Shown: in pieces, positions 27,357 through 35,684 of the stretch | How the letters are laid out: every line of letters begins with the position of its first letter | Position numbering within the stretch: the stretch's first letter is position 1 | NCBI RefSeq assembly: GCF_012524165.2 | Contig: NZ_JABACJ020000001.1 | Coordinates: 525,861-589,860, forward strand | Reading direction: 5' to 3' | DNA: 64,000 nt | Origin: Faecalicatena faecalis | GTDB taxonomy: Bacteria > Bacillota > Clostridia > Lachnospirales > Lachnospiraceae | Program-made: the position numbers and the translations under genes | Notes under the pieces: model-generated | The model's database searches: none | The model's input: the letters and a program-made list of their open reading frames with translations, nothing else | What the model was told of the DNA's origin: nothing

Positions 27357-27462
27357 TAAAAATCCTCAAAAATCTTTGGCAGAAATGCGGGCGCACCGTA
27401 GTAGGACTATGTAACCACAAACGCAGCGTCCGCGCTGCCATACGCGAAAGGAGGTTTTACAC

Positions 27463-30400
27463 ATGGCAAGTTTGCGCGACAGCGTAAAGGACTATCAAGA
27501 GGAACTTAGGGACGGTATTGCATGGGTAGCATTTTGGAAACAAGGACGTTCATGGAATGCCGAGCTGTTTCATCTTGAAGTGGACGGTACTTTAGAACCG
27601 TTTGACAGGAGCCGGTTAGAGGAAATCAAAGCGGCTGACCCCGCCGCCGTTATTCTAAACGGCTACTACTGCGGGCATTTAGGCGAGAATATGAGCCTTG
27701 ACGAGCTGACCGCCGGAGTGCGCTATCACTATGAAAACAGCATGAACGACCTTGACGGTTTTATCGGGGCGCATGACGACAGGCTTCCTCCGGAGGTTAT
27801 CGAGGAAGCAAGAGCCGCCGCCCATGCAGCGGGGCTTCCCTTTTCCGAAAAGCCCTACCGGGACGGGGAAGATTTTGACCCTTATATATTTGACGGAAGC
27901 ATGAGCATTGAGGACTACGAACTTATGCACCGCATGATTGAAAAAGAAAGGAGCGAGCAAATGGACGAATGGAAAACAGGTTATTCCTCATACGACCATG
28001 ACAGACTGGAAGCCGCCGACAAGATGAAGATTGAGCGCGGTATCTATTTTGACACGAAAGGCGCGGATATTTCCCCGCTGACCGCCTTACCTCTTGCCGA
28101 GCTTGTGAAGCTGCGGGAGGAAAGCGCGGCTGCGGAGCAGACCGTTTTTGAAAATCTGAAAGTACAGGCTTCCGCATGGGAGGAACAGGCAGGAAAGACC
28201 CTGCTATTTGACAAGGCGATTGAGTATGCGAGAATACCCGAAGTGAAGCATACGGCGAACAAGTGGCAGGACGAGGACAACGACCGCCACACCATCAGCA
28301 ACCGGGTATATAAAATGAGCTACCATGTTTACGAAAATACCCGTTACGACAAGGCAGCACAGAAGTCTATCCCGTATTCCTATACGCTGTCTTGGAACGT
28401 CTACACCAACAGCCCCCACGGATACGGACAGGCGAAAATCGCCGGACAGGACAGAAAGGTATTTGCTGACCGGGCGGCTATGGAAAAATATCTGAATGGG
28501 CGTATCAAGGCGTATGAAAAACTTTTTACGGAAATCTCCCCGGTTATCCCGCCGGAATACGCGGAACAGTTTAGGGTAAACGGGCAGCTCTTACCGGGCT
28601 ACACCGTAGAGGGAGAGGAAATCAAGCAGCCCGCCGCCGACATTCCCGCCGCTGCACCGAGAACCGAACCGGGACAGGAAACGGAACAGTTTGCAATCCT
28701 GATTGACAGCCGCACCCGTTTTGAAACGGGAGAACCGGGTGGCTACTGGCTTTCCATGCCCGCTACAAAAGAGCAGCTTCACGAAGCAATGAAAAACGTC
28801 GGCATTACCGCAGACAACCCGCAGGAATTTTTCATTCACGGCTACTCTGACCGGGAGGACAGGCACATTGCCCTGCCTTATGACATGGTATGCGCGGCAC
28901 AGGTGGACGAGCTGAATTTTCTTGCGGCACGACTGGAAACCCTTGACGCTTCCGGGATTGCCGCGCTGAACGCCGCCACACAGCGAAAGAACGGTTTTGA
29001 GAATATCGGGCAGATAATCGACCTAACCTATAACCCGGACTTTTTCGTGCATATTCCCGAAGTACATAATCCCCGCGAATTAGGCGATTATTACCTTAAC
29101 AAATCCGGCATGGTGCAAATGCCCGCTGAATGGAAAAACAGCATTGACCTTATCGCCTTTGGACGAAACGCCGCCGCACAGGAAAAAGGCAGCTTTACGG
29201 AATACGGCTACCTTGTGGAAAGCGGCGACGCATGGGAGAAACACTTTGAGGGGCGCGATGTGCCGGAGGACTACCGCATTATGAGCTACCCGCAGCCGAC
29301 CGTCGAACTGGACGCAGCCCCGGCATTACAGGCGGCTGTTCCCGAAGCAACGCCGCAGGAGCCACGCCCGGTTATCCCCATTGTCTTAACGTCCGAGAAA
29401 CCCGCCGAAAAGCTCAAAGAAATAACTGACCGCTTGGAGCAGGGTATTACGGAGCTGTTCGACAGCGAGCGTTACAAGGAATATCTGCGCGTTATGTCAA
29501 AATTTCATAATTACAGCTTTAACAATACGCTGCTGATCGCCATGCAGAAGCCCGACGCTTCTCTTATCGCCGGATTTTCCGCATGGAAAAATAACTTTGG
29601 GCGAAATGTGATGAAAGGACAAAAGAGTATCAAAATCCTTGCACCGTCGCCCTTTAAGATTAAAAAAGAAATGGAGAAAATCGACCCGCAGACACAGAAA
29701 GTCATTATCGGTAAGGACGGAAAGCCCGTAACCGAAGAAAAGGAAATCACAATCCCCGCCTTTAAGGTGGTATCTGTCTTTGATGTATCGCAGACCGAGG
29801 GCAAGGAAATCCCCGACATTGCCGTAAATATGCTGACTGGAGATGTGGAGCATTACAAGGACGTTTTCGCTGCCCTTGAAAAGACTTCCCCTGTTCCCGT
29901 TGCTTTTGAGAAAATCGAGGGCGGCGCACACGGATACTACCATTTGGAGGACAAACGTATTGCCCTTGATGAGGGCATGAGCGAGCTGCAAACATTAAAA
30001 ACCCTTATCCATGAAATCGCCCATGCGAAGCTCCATGACATTGACCTTAACGCCCCTTTGGAGGACTTGGAGAACAGACCCGACCGCCGCACCCGCGAGG
30101 TACAGGCAGAAAGTATCGCCTATACCGTGTGCCAGCATTACGGGCTTGATACTTCTGACTATTCCTTTGGGTACGTTGCAGGGTGGAGTGCCGGACGAGA
30201 GCTTGCCGAACTGAAAAGCTCTCTTGAAACAATCCGCAGCACCGCCGCCGAGATTATCAATTCCATTGACGGACATATCGCAGAGCTGCAAAAGGCACAG
30301 GAACAGGCGCAGGACGCGCCGAGGGAGAAAGCCGCCATGCCGGAGTACATTTATAAGATTGAAGCCAACCCCCGCACAACGGGCGACAACGACCGCTTTT

Positions 30401-31179
30401 TCCTGCAAGCCTATCTCCCGCAGGAAAACGGCAGGGCAAAAATCGGGGACGTGCTGTATATCGGCAGCCTTGCAAAATGCCGGGAACTCATGGGCGGGCT
30501 GAACGCCGGAGAGCTGACGCAGGGAGAAGTAAAGGAGCTATATGCAAAGGCGCAGGAAGCCGAAGCCGACAAAGACACCTTTTCCATTTATCAGCTAAAG
30601 CAAGGGGACGAAACGCGGGACTTCCGCTTTGAGCCTTACGACCGCCTGCAGGCGGCGGGAAATGTGGTTGATAAGGCAAACTATGAGCTTGTCTATTCCG
30701 CAGAGCTTACGCCGGGTACTTCCCTTGAAGATATTTACACCCGTTTCAATATCGACCACCCGAAAGATTTTAAGGGACACAGCCTTTCTGTTTCCGACGT
30801 GGTAGTGCTTCATCAGAACGGACAGGACGCGGCGCATTATGTTGATAGTTTCGGCTACAAGGAAGTGCCGGAGTTTTTGCAGGAGCAGACACAACAGCCG
30901 GAAAAGATAAACCCGCTAAAGCACGTTGAGGACACAATCGAGCAGAATGACAACAGCTTTGACGGTATCATCAACAACACCCCTACTGTTGACGAACTGG
31001 AAGCAAAGGTAAAAGCCGGGGAACAAATTTCCCTTGTTGACCTTGCGGAAGCGATTAAGGCAGACAAAGAACGCGGCAAAGAGAAGCCCTCTATCCGGGC
31101 GCAGCTCAAAGCGGATAAGGAACGGGCGGGAAAGAAGAAACCCACGAAGCAAAAATCGCAGGACTTGGAAAGGAGCTGA
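27463..31179 (+). CDS. Giant anti-restriction protein: ArdA-like, ArdC-like/HExxH, YodL and DUF4316-type domains
   Basis: This 1238-residue protein combines several modules. Residues about 1-400 are a poorly known N-terminal part. Residues about 410-590 resemble ArdA (GGYWLSMPATKEQL, EFFIHGYSDRED), a DNA mimic that blocks type I restriction. Residues about 647-790 resemble the ArdC N-terminal ssDNA-binding domain, followed by a zincin motif HEIAH near 850. A YodL domain follows at about 1037-1135 (YQLKQG, SLSVSDVVV), and a DUF4316-like basic tail ends in KKPTKQKSQDLERS. It is probably an early gene in the recipient. AAAGGAGGTTTTACAC precedes the ATG. Confidence 0.8.
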   Translation: MASLRDSVKDYQEELRDGIAWVAFWKQGRSWNAELFHLEVDGTLEPFDRSRLEEIKAADPAAVILNGYYCGHLGENMSLDELTAGVRYHYENSMNDLDGFIGAHDDRLPPEVIEEARAAAHAAGLPFSEKPYRDGEDFDPYIFDGSMSIEDYELMHRMIEKERSEQMDEWKTGYSSYDHDRLEAADKMKIERGIYFDTKGADISPLTALPLAELVKLREESAAAEQTVFENLKVQASAWEEQAGKTLLFDKAIEYARIPEVKHTANKWQDEDNDRHTISNRVYKMSYHVYENTRYDKAAQKSIPYSYTLSWNVYTNSPHGYGQAKIAGQDRKVFADRAAMEKYLNGRIKAYEKLFTEISPVIPPEYAEQFRVNGQLLPGYTVEGEEIKQPAADIPAAAPRTEPGQETEQFAILIDSRTRFETGEPGGYWLSMPATKEQLHEAMKNVGITADNPQEFFIHGYSDREDRHIALPYDMVCAAQVDELNFLAARLETLDASGIAALNAATQRKNGFENIGQIIDLTYNPDFFVHIPEVHNPRELGDYYLNKSGMVQMPAEWKNSIDLIAFGRNAAAQEKGSFTEYGYLVESGDAWEKHFEGRDVPEDYRIMSYPQPTVELDAAPALQAAVPEATPQEPRPVIPIVLTSEKPAEKLKEITDRLEQGITELFDSERYKEYLRVMSKFHNYSFNNTLLIAMQKPDASLIAGFSAWKNNFGRNVMKGQKSIKILAPSPFKIKKEMEKIDPQTQKVIIGKDGKPVTEEKEITIPAFKVVSVFDVSQTEGKEIPDIAVNMLTGDVEHYKDVFAALEKTSPVPVAFEKIEGGAHGYYHLEDKRIALDEGMSELQTLKTLIHEIAHAKLHDIDLNAPLEDLENRPDRRTREVQAESIAYTVCQHYGLDTSDYSFGYVAGWSAGRELAELKSSLETIRSTAAEIINSIDGHIAELQKAQEQAQDAPREKAAMPEYIYKIEANPRTTGDNDRFFLQAYLPQENGRAKIGDVLYIGSLAKCRELMGGLNAGELTQGEVKELYAKAQEAEADKDTFSIYQLKQGDETRDFRFEPYDRLQAAGNVVDKANYELVYSAELTPGTSLEDIYTRFNIDHPKDFKGHSLSVSDVVVLHQNGQDAAHYVDSFGYKEVPEFLQEQTQQPEKINPLKHVEDTIEQNDNSFDGIINNTPTVDELEAKVKAGEQISLVDLAEAIKADKERGKEKPSIRAQLKADKERAGKKKPTKQKSQDLERS

Positions 31180-31182
31180 CCT

Positions 31183-32127
31183 ATGAATAAGTTTGAAGAT
31201 GTGGACGTTATCACTTCCCTTGAAGCGATTATGAAACAGAATACCGCTTTTTATCAGAATGATTTTGACCTTGATAGAAACATTTTACAGAAAGCGGCGG
31301 CAAGCCCCACAGCCGAGGACAGGCGGCTTTTATGGTTTTCCCGCCCGTCCGGGACGAGCTGCTTCCGGGAGCGCGACGTTTTTCTAAAAGGCACAAGACA
31401 GCATAACACATGGCGGTTTTACGGGGAACAGACGCGCGATAAAGTCCTTGCCTATGCGGTGGAGCTGACCGGGATTGTAAACGGAAAAATCAAAGGCAAT
31501 CTCTATGAGCTTGACTATCCGCAGCATTTCCGGCACGTTAAGGAACAGGCATTACCCGCAGATAATTACACGCTGCTCTATGAGCATGGAGAACGGGTGC
31601 AGCCCGCCGGACAGTATCTTGACGGCAATCCCGACCCGCAGCTTGGGAAGTTTGAACGCTTTGAAGCGCAGCCTAATGACCCGGAAGCATTGCATTTTCT
31701 CATGCGGGAGGAAAAGCGCAGCTATGACCGCTTAAAGCCGGGGGATTTCAAGGCGCATATTACCGCATTGCATGACAGCCGGATTGAAGCCGAAGCACAG
31801 CGCATTGTAGCGGAAATGAAGCGGCAGGACAGCCCTAACAGCCCCAACAAAACACATTTCATGGTGGAGCTTTCGCCTTACTTTATGCAGTTAGCCTCTA
31901 CAAAGGACACCGACCGTCTGTTTGCTATGCTGCCATACAAAACACTTTCTTTTTCTAAGATTGAGGGCAGACATGGCACTTTTGCATTTTTAGACAAAAG
32001 CGAGGACAGAAGCCGGAATATCCGAAAAGCGCGCCCCTCTGTCCGGGCGCAGCTTACCGCAGACAAGAAAACAGCCGCCCCGAAAAAGGCAGCGGCAAAA
32101 AGAAAAAATCACGATTTGGAGGTATGA
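31183..32127 (+). CDS. Conjugative element protein of unknown function with the same basic tail as its neighbour
   Basis: The 314-residue protein follows the giant anti-restriction gene after 3 bases (AAGGAGCTGACCT before ATG). I do not recognise a catalytic motif. Its last 35 residues (KARPSVRAQLTADKK and on to HDLEV) match the tail of the upstream protein (KEKPSIRAQLKADKE and on to QDLERS). Shared basic tails can be secretion signals for type IV systems; this is inference. It overlaps the next reading frame slightly. Confidence 0.7.
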   Translation: MNKFEDVDVITSLEAIMKQNTAFYQNDFDLDRNILQKAAASPTAEDRRLLWFSRPSGTSCFRERDVFLKGTRQHNTWRFYGEQTRDKVLAYAVELTGIVNGKIKGNLYELDYPQHFRHVKEQALPADNYTLLYEHGERVQPAGQYLDGNPDPQLGKFERFEAQPNDPEALHFLMREEKRSYDRLKPGDFKAHITALHDSRIEAEAQRIVAEMKRQDSPNSPNKTHFMVELSPYFMQLASTKDTDRLFAMLPYKTLSFSKIEGRHGTFAFLDKSEDRSRNIRKARPSVRAQLTADKKTAAPKKAAAKRKNHDLEV

Positions 32128-32129
32128 GC

Positions 32130-32336
32130 ATGAATAGATTTACTGTTGAGGAAACAAACCTTTTGAGCATTTACCATGAGGGAAGCAAGGCGCAGCTTAT
32201 AGAGGACATGACCGCTGCGCTGCCTTACATGGACGCGGGATTACGGGAGCTTGCAAAGCGCACCCTTTCCAAAGTAGGCGCGCTGACCGAAGCCGAGTAC
32301 AGGGAGCTTGCCGTTTATCCTGCTGATGAAGTATGA
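32130..32336 (+). CDS. Putative transposon-transfer assisting protein (TTRAP family)
   Basis: The 68-residue protein begins MNRFTVEETNLLSIYHEGS and ends in a short acidic helix with LTEAEYRELAVYP, the pattern of the TTRAP family of Tn1549-like elements. TTGGAGG at 32116-32122 places the start at 32130 rather than at the ATG 32124. The exact function in transfer is not known. Confidence 0.75.
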   Translation: MNRFTVEETNLLSIYHEGSKAQLIEDMTAALPYMDAGLRELAKRTLSKVGALTEAEYRELAVYPADEV

Positions 32337-32698
32337 CCGGGATTAAGCGGCTGTCGCCGCGACAAAGCCGCAAGGTAAACACCCTTGTGAAAAAGGAGTG
32401 CTGCAACTGCGAGAATGGCAACTGTATTTTACTAGACGACGGGGACACTTGCGTATGCCCGCAGCTCATTTCCTATTCGCTGCTCTGTAAGTGGTTTCGG
32501 ATTGCCGTACTTCCTCTTGATAAGCTGCTCTTTGCGGAGCTTTACCATACCGACGATATGCGAAAGTGTATCGTGTGCGGTGCGTCCTTTGCGTCGAAGT
32601 CAAACAGCGTCAAATACTGCCCGGATTGCCGCAAGCGCATTACCCGCAGACAGGCAGCCGAGCGCATGAGAAAAAAGCGTACTCTTGTTACGCAGTAG
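32333..32698 (+). CDS. Cysteine-rich zinc-ribbon protein (Cys_rich_VLP type)
   Basis: The 121-residue protein overlaps the preceding stop by 4 bases. The N-terminal half has a C-C-x-C-x(4)-C and later CVC cysteine cluster (about 23-42). The C-terminal half has a CxxC...CPDC zinc ribbon (about 80-103) and a basic end. This is the layout of the Cys-rich VLP proteins carried by Tn1549-type elements. Its stop codon TAG is the last triplet of the left arm of the 116-bp element copy B. Confidence 0.75.
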   Translation: MTGIKRLSPRQSRKVNTLVKKECCNCENGNCILLDDGDTCVCPQLISYSLLCKWFRIAVLPLDKLLFAELYHTDDMRKCIVCGASFASKSNSVKYCPDCRKRITRRQAAERMRKKRTLVTQ

Positions 32699-32800
32699 GG
32701 GCGAAAAAAGCCTTTGCTTGCAGGGTTTTTCGGACACAAAAACAAAGAGGTAAAGGATTGATACCTTTACCCCTAAAATCGCGGTTCTACTGCGTAACAT
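32685..32800 (+). repeat. 116-bp structured element, copy B
   Basis: TTGTTACGCAGTAG at 32685-32698 pairs with its 13-base complement at 32787-32799. The interior has an AAAAGCC/GGTTTTT pairing and a GGTAAAGG/CCTTTACC hairpin. Length and orientation equal those of copy A at 13130-13245. The outer 18 bases on the left and most of the last 25 on the right are the same, while the middle has diverged. The left arm supplies the stop codon of the cysteine-rich gene. Confidence 0.6.
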
Positions 32801-32823
32801 TTCAAAAGCTGCACCTATGAGAA

Positions 32824-32870
32824 AACGGGCGCGGTGGCCAACATATCGGCTGCCGCGTCCGTTCTTTTTT
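32824..32870 (+). terminator. Terminator at the end of the transfer operon
   Basis: An 11-bp stem (32824-32834 with 32853-32863, one G-T pair) plus an inner GCC/GGC is followed by TTCTTTTTT. It separates the + transfer genes from the convergent relaxase gene. Confidence 0.75.
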
Positions 32871-32878
32871 ATGCTTAT

Positions 32879-34228
32879 TTATCCGCGCTCGGTTTCTTTT
32901 GCCCGTTCCGGCTGACGTTCCACTTTCAAAATACTGTCGATGTTCTGCTTGATAACGTCGTATTCCTTGACTTGCTTTTTCAGTTTTCCATAGTCGGCAT
33001 ACAGGGCTTCTTTTTGTTTTTGAAGTGCTGCGTACTCTACTTGCAGGGCGGTAATGCTTGGGAGCTTGGAGATACCCGCTGCCTTGATTGTCTTTGCCGC
33101 TGCTTCATGGAGAATTATATCGCTCTCATGGGCTGCCCGGTATTTATCCTTATCCTTTGCCTTGCGGTATGCAGCATAGGCAGGCTTTGTCTTTTGATAG
33201 GTAGTGATATGCTTGATAAGCAGCGTCATATCGGTAAGTCGCTTTTCAACCTCTTTTAAGCTGTCCGCTGCCTGTTCGCTTGCTGCGGTAACTTCCGCGA
33301 TTTTCGCTGTCAGCTCTGCGTACTGCTCAATCTTGTGTTCCGTCAAGAAATTCATGGTTTTAGCTGCCTGTTTCAGATTATGGATTTTTGCCCATTGCTC
33401 ATAGCCCCGGCTTTCCTGCGCCTTGATACTGTTCTGAATATCAATGAGCAGACTAACGCCGCCGCGATCTGCGCGGGGAGCTTTCGCAGCGTGGGCGCGT
33501 TTGCCGCTTATCCGTTCACTGATAGCTTCCTCTGTATAATCTGCGCCGAGGGTTTTCAATCGGGTAAACCGTTCCTGTCCGGGAGCGCGGCAGGAGATAT
33601 ATTTTCCCGGCTTTATCTCATAGCCCGCCGCCTGTAATTTTGAAAGCAATTCCTCAAAATCTGATACTTGGGGAATAAGCGCGTCCACGGCAATTTTTAG
33701 CTTGCCTTTATAGCTTGTACCCGTTTTCTCCGCTTGATACTCTGCATAGCTTTTTCCCTTGCTACCTCTGCTCGGAGTGATAACAGACAAGCCGTGTTCC
33801 CGGCACAGCTTATCGCTCATGTTCCGTATGCCGTAATAGCTGCGCTTGTTGGAATTGTACTTGTGGTGGTCTACGAAATTGACCGCGCAGAAAATCACAT
33901 GATTATGGATATGTCCTTTGTCAATGTGAGTAGTCAAAACATATTCGTGCTGCCCTTTGGTTACTGCGTCTGCAAGCTGCCGTCCGATTTCATGGGCGGT
34001 CTGATAATCGACCTCTCCCGGCTCAAAGGATTGTATCAGATGGTGGGCTAAATTGTTTCCTTTATCCAACGCCTGCGACAGGGTAAAACCAAACTCAATG
34101 TCTGCCGTTTCATAGGCGCAGCCAAACGAGGACACAAGTATTTTTTCATCAGTCTTTGCGGGATTTTGGATATAGTCAAGGGCTTTGTTCAGCGTTCCTT
34201 TAATAGGCTTAATCTTTGTAACCGCCAT
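32879..34228 (-). CDS. mobA: Relaxase (MOB_P-type mobilisation nuclease)
   Basis: The 449-residue protein nicks oriT and leads the DNA strand into the recipient. The conserved HxDxxHxHNH metal site is present in TTHIDKGHIHNHVIF (about residues 100-114). A Tyr in ALDYIQNP near residue 19 is the likely nucleophile. The C-terminal half is a long helical or coiled-coil region. Its start overlaps the end of mobC by 40 bases. It is transcribed against the transfer operon. Confidence 0.93.
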   Translation of the reverse strand: MAVTKIKPIKGTLNKALDYIQNPAKTDEKILVSSFGCAYETADIEFGFTLSQALDKGNNLAHHLIQSFEPGEVDYQTAHEIGRQLADAVTKGQHEYVLTTHIDKGHIHNHVIFCAVNFVDHHKYNSNKRSYYGIRNMSDKLCREHGLSVITPSRGSKGKSYAEYQAEKTGTSYKGKLKIAVDALIPQVSDFEELLSKLQAAGYEIKPGKYISCRAPGQERFTRLKTLGADYTEEAISERISGKRAHAAKAPRADRGGVSLLIDIQNSIKAQESRGYEQWAKIHNLKQAAKTMNFLTEHKIEQYAELTAKIAEVTAASEQAADSLKEVEKRLTDMTLLIKHITTYQKTKPAYAAYRKAKDKDKYRAAHESDIILHEAAAKTIKAAGISKLPSITALQVEYAALQKQKEALYADYGKLKKQVKEYDVIKQNIDSILKVERQPERAKETERG

Positions 34229-34518
34229 ATTTCCGCAAGCACCCCCTTTATTTCTTCTATGTCCTCTTGGTAGACGCTGCCTGTACTGTTCACACGCTTT
34301 GCAATCTGATTGACGTTGACACCGATTTTCTGTATCTCCGCTGTCATAGCTTTTATGTCGGTGTGGTCTACTTGCAGGATATACCCGTCAATGGCAATCT
34401 TCCGCAGATACGCCGCCATGTTCCGGGTGGGTATCAGCTTCATTTTTTCTTCTATTAAATCCCGTTCTGCTTCCGTTACTCTGAACTTGATTTGTACTGT
34501 TCTTTTTCGTCCGTCCAT
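34189..34518 (-). CDS. mobC: MobC-type relaxosome accessory protein
   Basis: The 109-residue protein begins MDGRKRTVQIKFRVTEAERD, a ribbon-helix-helix DNA-binding start, and has the MobC pattern of a central MAAYLRKIAIDGY and a C-terminal amphipathic helix. It would bind the oriT region just upstream and assist the relaxase. The start at 34518 is supported by AAAGGAG upstream; an in-frame ATG at 34566 lies inside the oriT-like repeat. Confidence 0.88.
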   Translation of the reverse strand: MDGRKRTVQIKFRVTEAERDLIEEKMKLIPTRNMAAYLRKIAIDGYILQVDHTDIKAMTAEIQKIGVNVNQIAKRVNSTGSVYQEDIEEIKGVLAEIWRLQRLSLLKER

Positions 34519-34541
34519 GCTTTGACGCTCCTTTCCATTCC

Positions 34542-34643
34542 GAGGGTTTGGGACACTTCCCAACAAGCAATTTTGCCGACGCTGCCGCAGAGCAGGGCAG
34601 GCAAAATACGGAAGTGGGTACCCGCTTCCTATGCTTGCTATTC
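34542..34643 (-). repeat. oriT-like 102-bp structure, copy 2 (probable origin of transfer)
   Basis: This is the inverted counterpart of 27255-27356. It lies 24 bases upstream of the mobC start codon. On the - strand it reads a 37-base conserved block with GGAAGCGGGTACCC, a hairpin with ATTTTGCC/GGCAAAAT arms, and TTGGGAAGTGTCCCAA. Position next to the relaxosome genes and nested inverted repeats are the marks of an oriT. The nick site is not identified. Confidence 0.65.
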
Positions 34644-34757
34644 ATCTTTTCGCTTTCTTCCACGATAAAGACGGGATTTTGCCAAAGACACCCGCAGGAA
34701 AAGAAAAACGCCATAGAAACACAGCGTTTCCATAGCGTTCTTAGTGCATATTCAGTT

Positions 34758-35120
34758 TTAGTCATTGTCTTTTTCGACTTCCGTTATTTCCTTTGCCGTA
34801 GCCGCAACGATACGCAAACCGTTATCGCTCATGCTGTCAAGCAGAGTATCAAGCTGCCGCCGCTGCGTGGACTTCTCGGCGTTATCATTCGGAAAGAAAA
34901 ACTGGTCTACCGAAATATGATAACGAGTAACAAGGTCATAGAAAACTTGCAGGCTCGGCTGTTGTCCCTTGTTCTCGATATTCGCAAGATAGCGCGGGGA
35001 TATATAGAGCGCGTCGCTTACCGTTTTGCGGCTCTCTCCGTATTCTTTTCTCGCGGCTTTTATGGCTGCCCCGAACGCCTTAAAGTCATATAGTGGTACT
35101 GGTCGTTTAGCCATTTTCAT
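34758..35120 (-). CDS. XRE-family helix-turn-helix regulator
   Basis: The 120-residue protein has a helix-turn-helix in about residues 12-70, with ESRKTVSDALYISPRYLANIENKGQQPSLQ as the typical XRE pattern (positions 29-58). A C-terminal helical part follows. GAGGGTGA precedes the start; an alternative ATG lies two codons later. It is transcribed away from the arsR-like gene and may control the mob genes or the element's transfer. A TATAAT on - at 35205-35200 could be its promoter. Confidence 0.85.
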   Translation of the reverse strand: MKMAKRPVPLYDFKAFGAAIKAARKEYGESRKTVSDALYISPRYLANIENKGQQPSLQVFYDLVTRYHISVDQFFFPNDNAEKSTQRRQLDTLLDSMSDNGLRIVAATAKEITEVEKDND

Positions 35121-35236
35121 TCACCCTCTTACATTTTACTGTTCCCCTTTCTTTTTGAATATGTCTACACAGTTCATAGTGTTAGCTTAAATAATGCCGA
35201 TTATACAAAAGCGGTTGTAAACTTTCCAAAAACGCA

Positions 35237-35265
35237 TTGACAAACTTCGATATGATGGGTATAAT
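35237..35265 (+). promoter_or_regulatory. Consensus promoter of the arsR-permease cargo
   Basis: TTGACA at 35237-35242, a 17-bp spacer and TATAAT at 35260-35265 form a perfect sigma-70-type promoter. It stands about 24 bases before the likely TTG start of the ArsR-type gene. Autoregulation by that protein is expected. Confidence 0.8.
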
Positions 35266-35288
35266 ACAAGAGCAAGGAGGTGAATTGC

Positions 35289-35600
35289 TTGACAGAGAAT
35301 GAGAAACGCGCAAGGATTTTCAAGTCCTTTTGCGATGCGAATAGATTAACGATTTTAGGGCTACTCAAAGGCGGGGAAAAATGCGCTTGCGAATTGCTTG
35401 ACGAGTTGCATATAGGGCAGCCGACGCTATCACATCACATGAAAATACTTTGCGACGCAGGAATTGTCCGGGGACGTAAAGAGGGCAAATGGACGCATTA
35501 TTCCTTTGACCCGCAAGGAGTACAAAAAGCAAAAGAGTTGTTGGACGAAATAACGGAGTTCTCTCCCGGTTGTTCGGATAATTGTTCCTGTAAACAATAA
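35289..35600 (+). CDS. arsR: ArsR/SmtB-type metal-responsive repressor
   Basis: The 103-residue protein is a winged-helix repressor. The recognition helix is in QPTLSHHMKILCDAGIV. A metal-sensing CxC pair is in GEKCACELLDEL, the alpha-3 type site of arsenic sensors, and further Cys are at the C terminus (CSDNCSC). The start is taken as TTG 35289, 8 bases after AAGGAGGTG; a GTG at 35280 overlaps that site. It should repress the permease gene downstream until arsenite or a related ligand binds. Confidence 0.88.
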   Translation: MTENEKRARIFKSFCDANRLTILGLLKGGEKCACELLDELHIGQPTLSHHMKILCDAGIVRGRKEGKWTHYSFDPQGVQKAKELLDEITEFSPGCSDNCSCKQ

Positions 35601-35627
35601 GCCGCTTGTAGGCAGCAAGCGGCTTAT
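35597..35627. terminator. Perfect 12-bp hairpin between arsR and the permease gene
   Basis: Arms 35597-35608 and 35616-35627 pair perfectly around a 7-base loop. There is no T run on +; on - it is preceded by A-rich and followed by T-rich sequence. It may lower read-through or stabilise the mRNA. A second inverted repeat, ATCGACA/TGTCGAT at 35642-35648 and 35659-35665, follows and could be an operator. Confidence 0.5.
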
Positions 35628-35684
35628 ACAAAAACTAATATATCGACAAATTGCAATGTGTCGATTTTAAGGAGGTCTATGTTT

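Noticed and set aside
32834..33259. Open frame on + over the relaxase 3' end
   Set aside because: It is antisense to the relaxase, which has a complete catalytic motif and family length.
34548..35093. Open frame of 181 codons on +
   Set aside because: It is antisense to the XRE regulator and the oriT-like repeat, with no good ribosome binding site.
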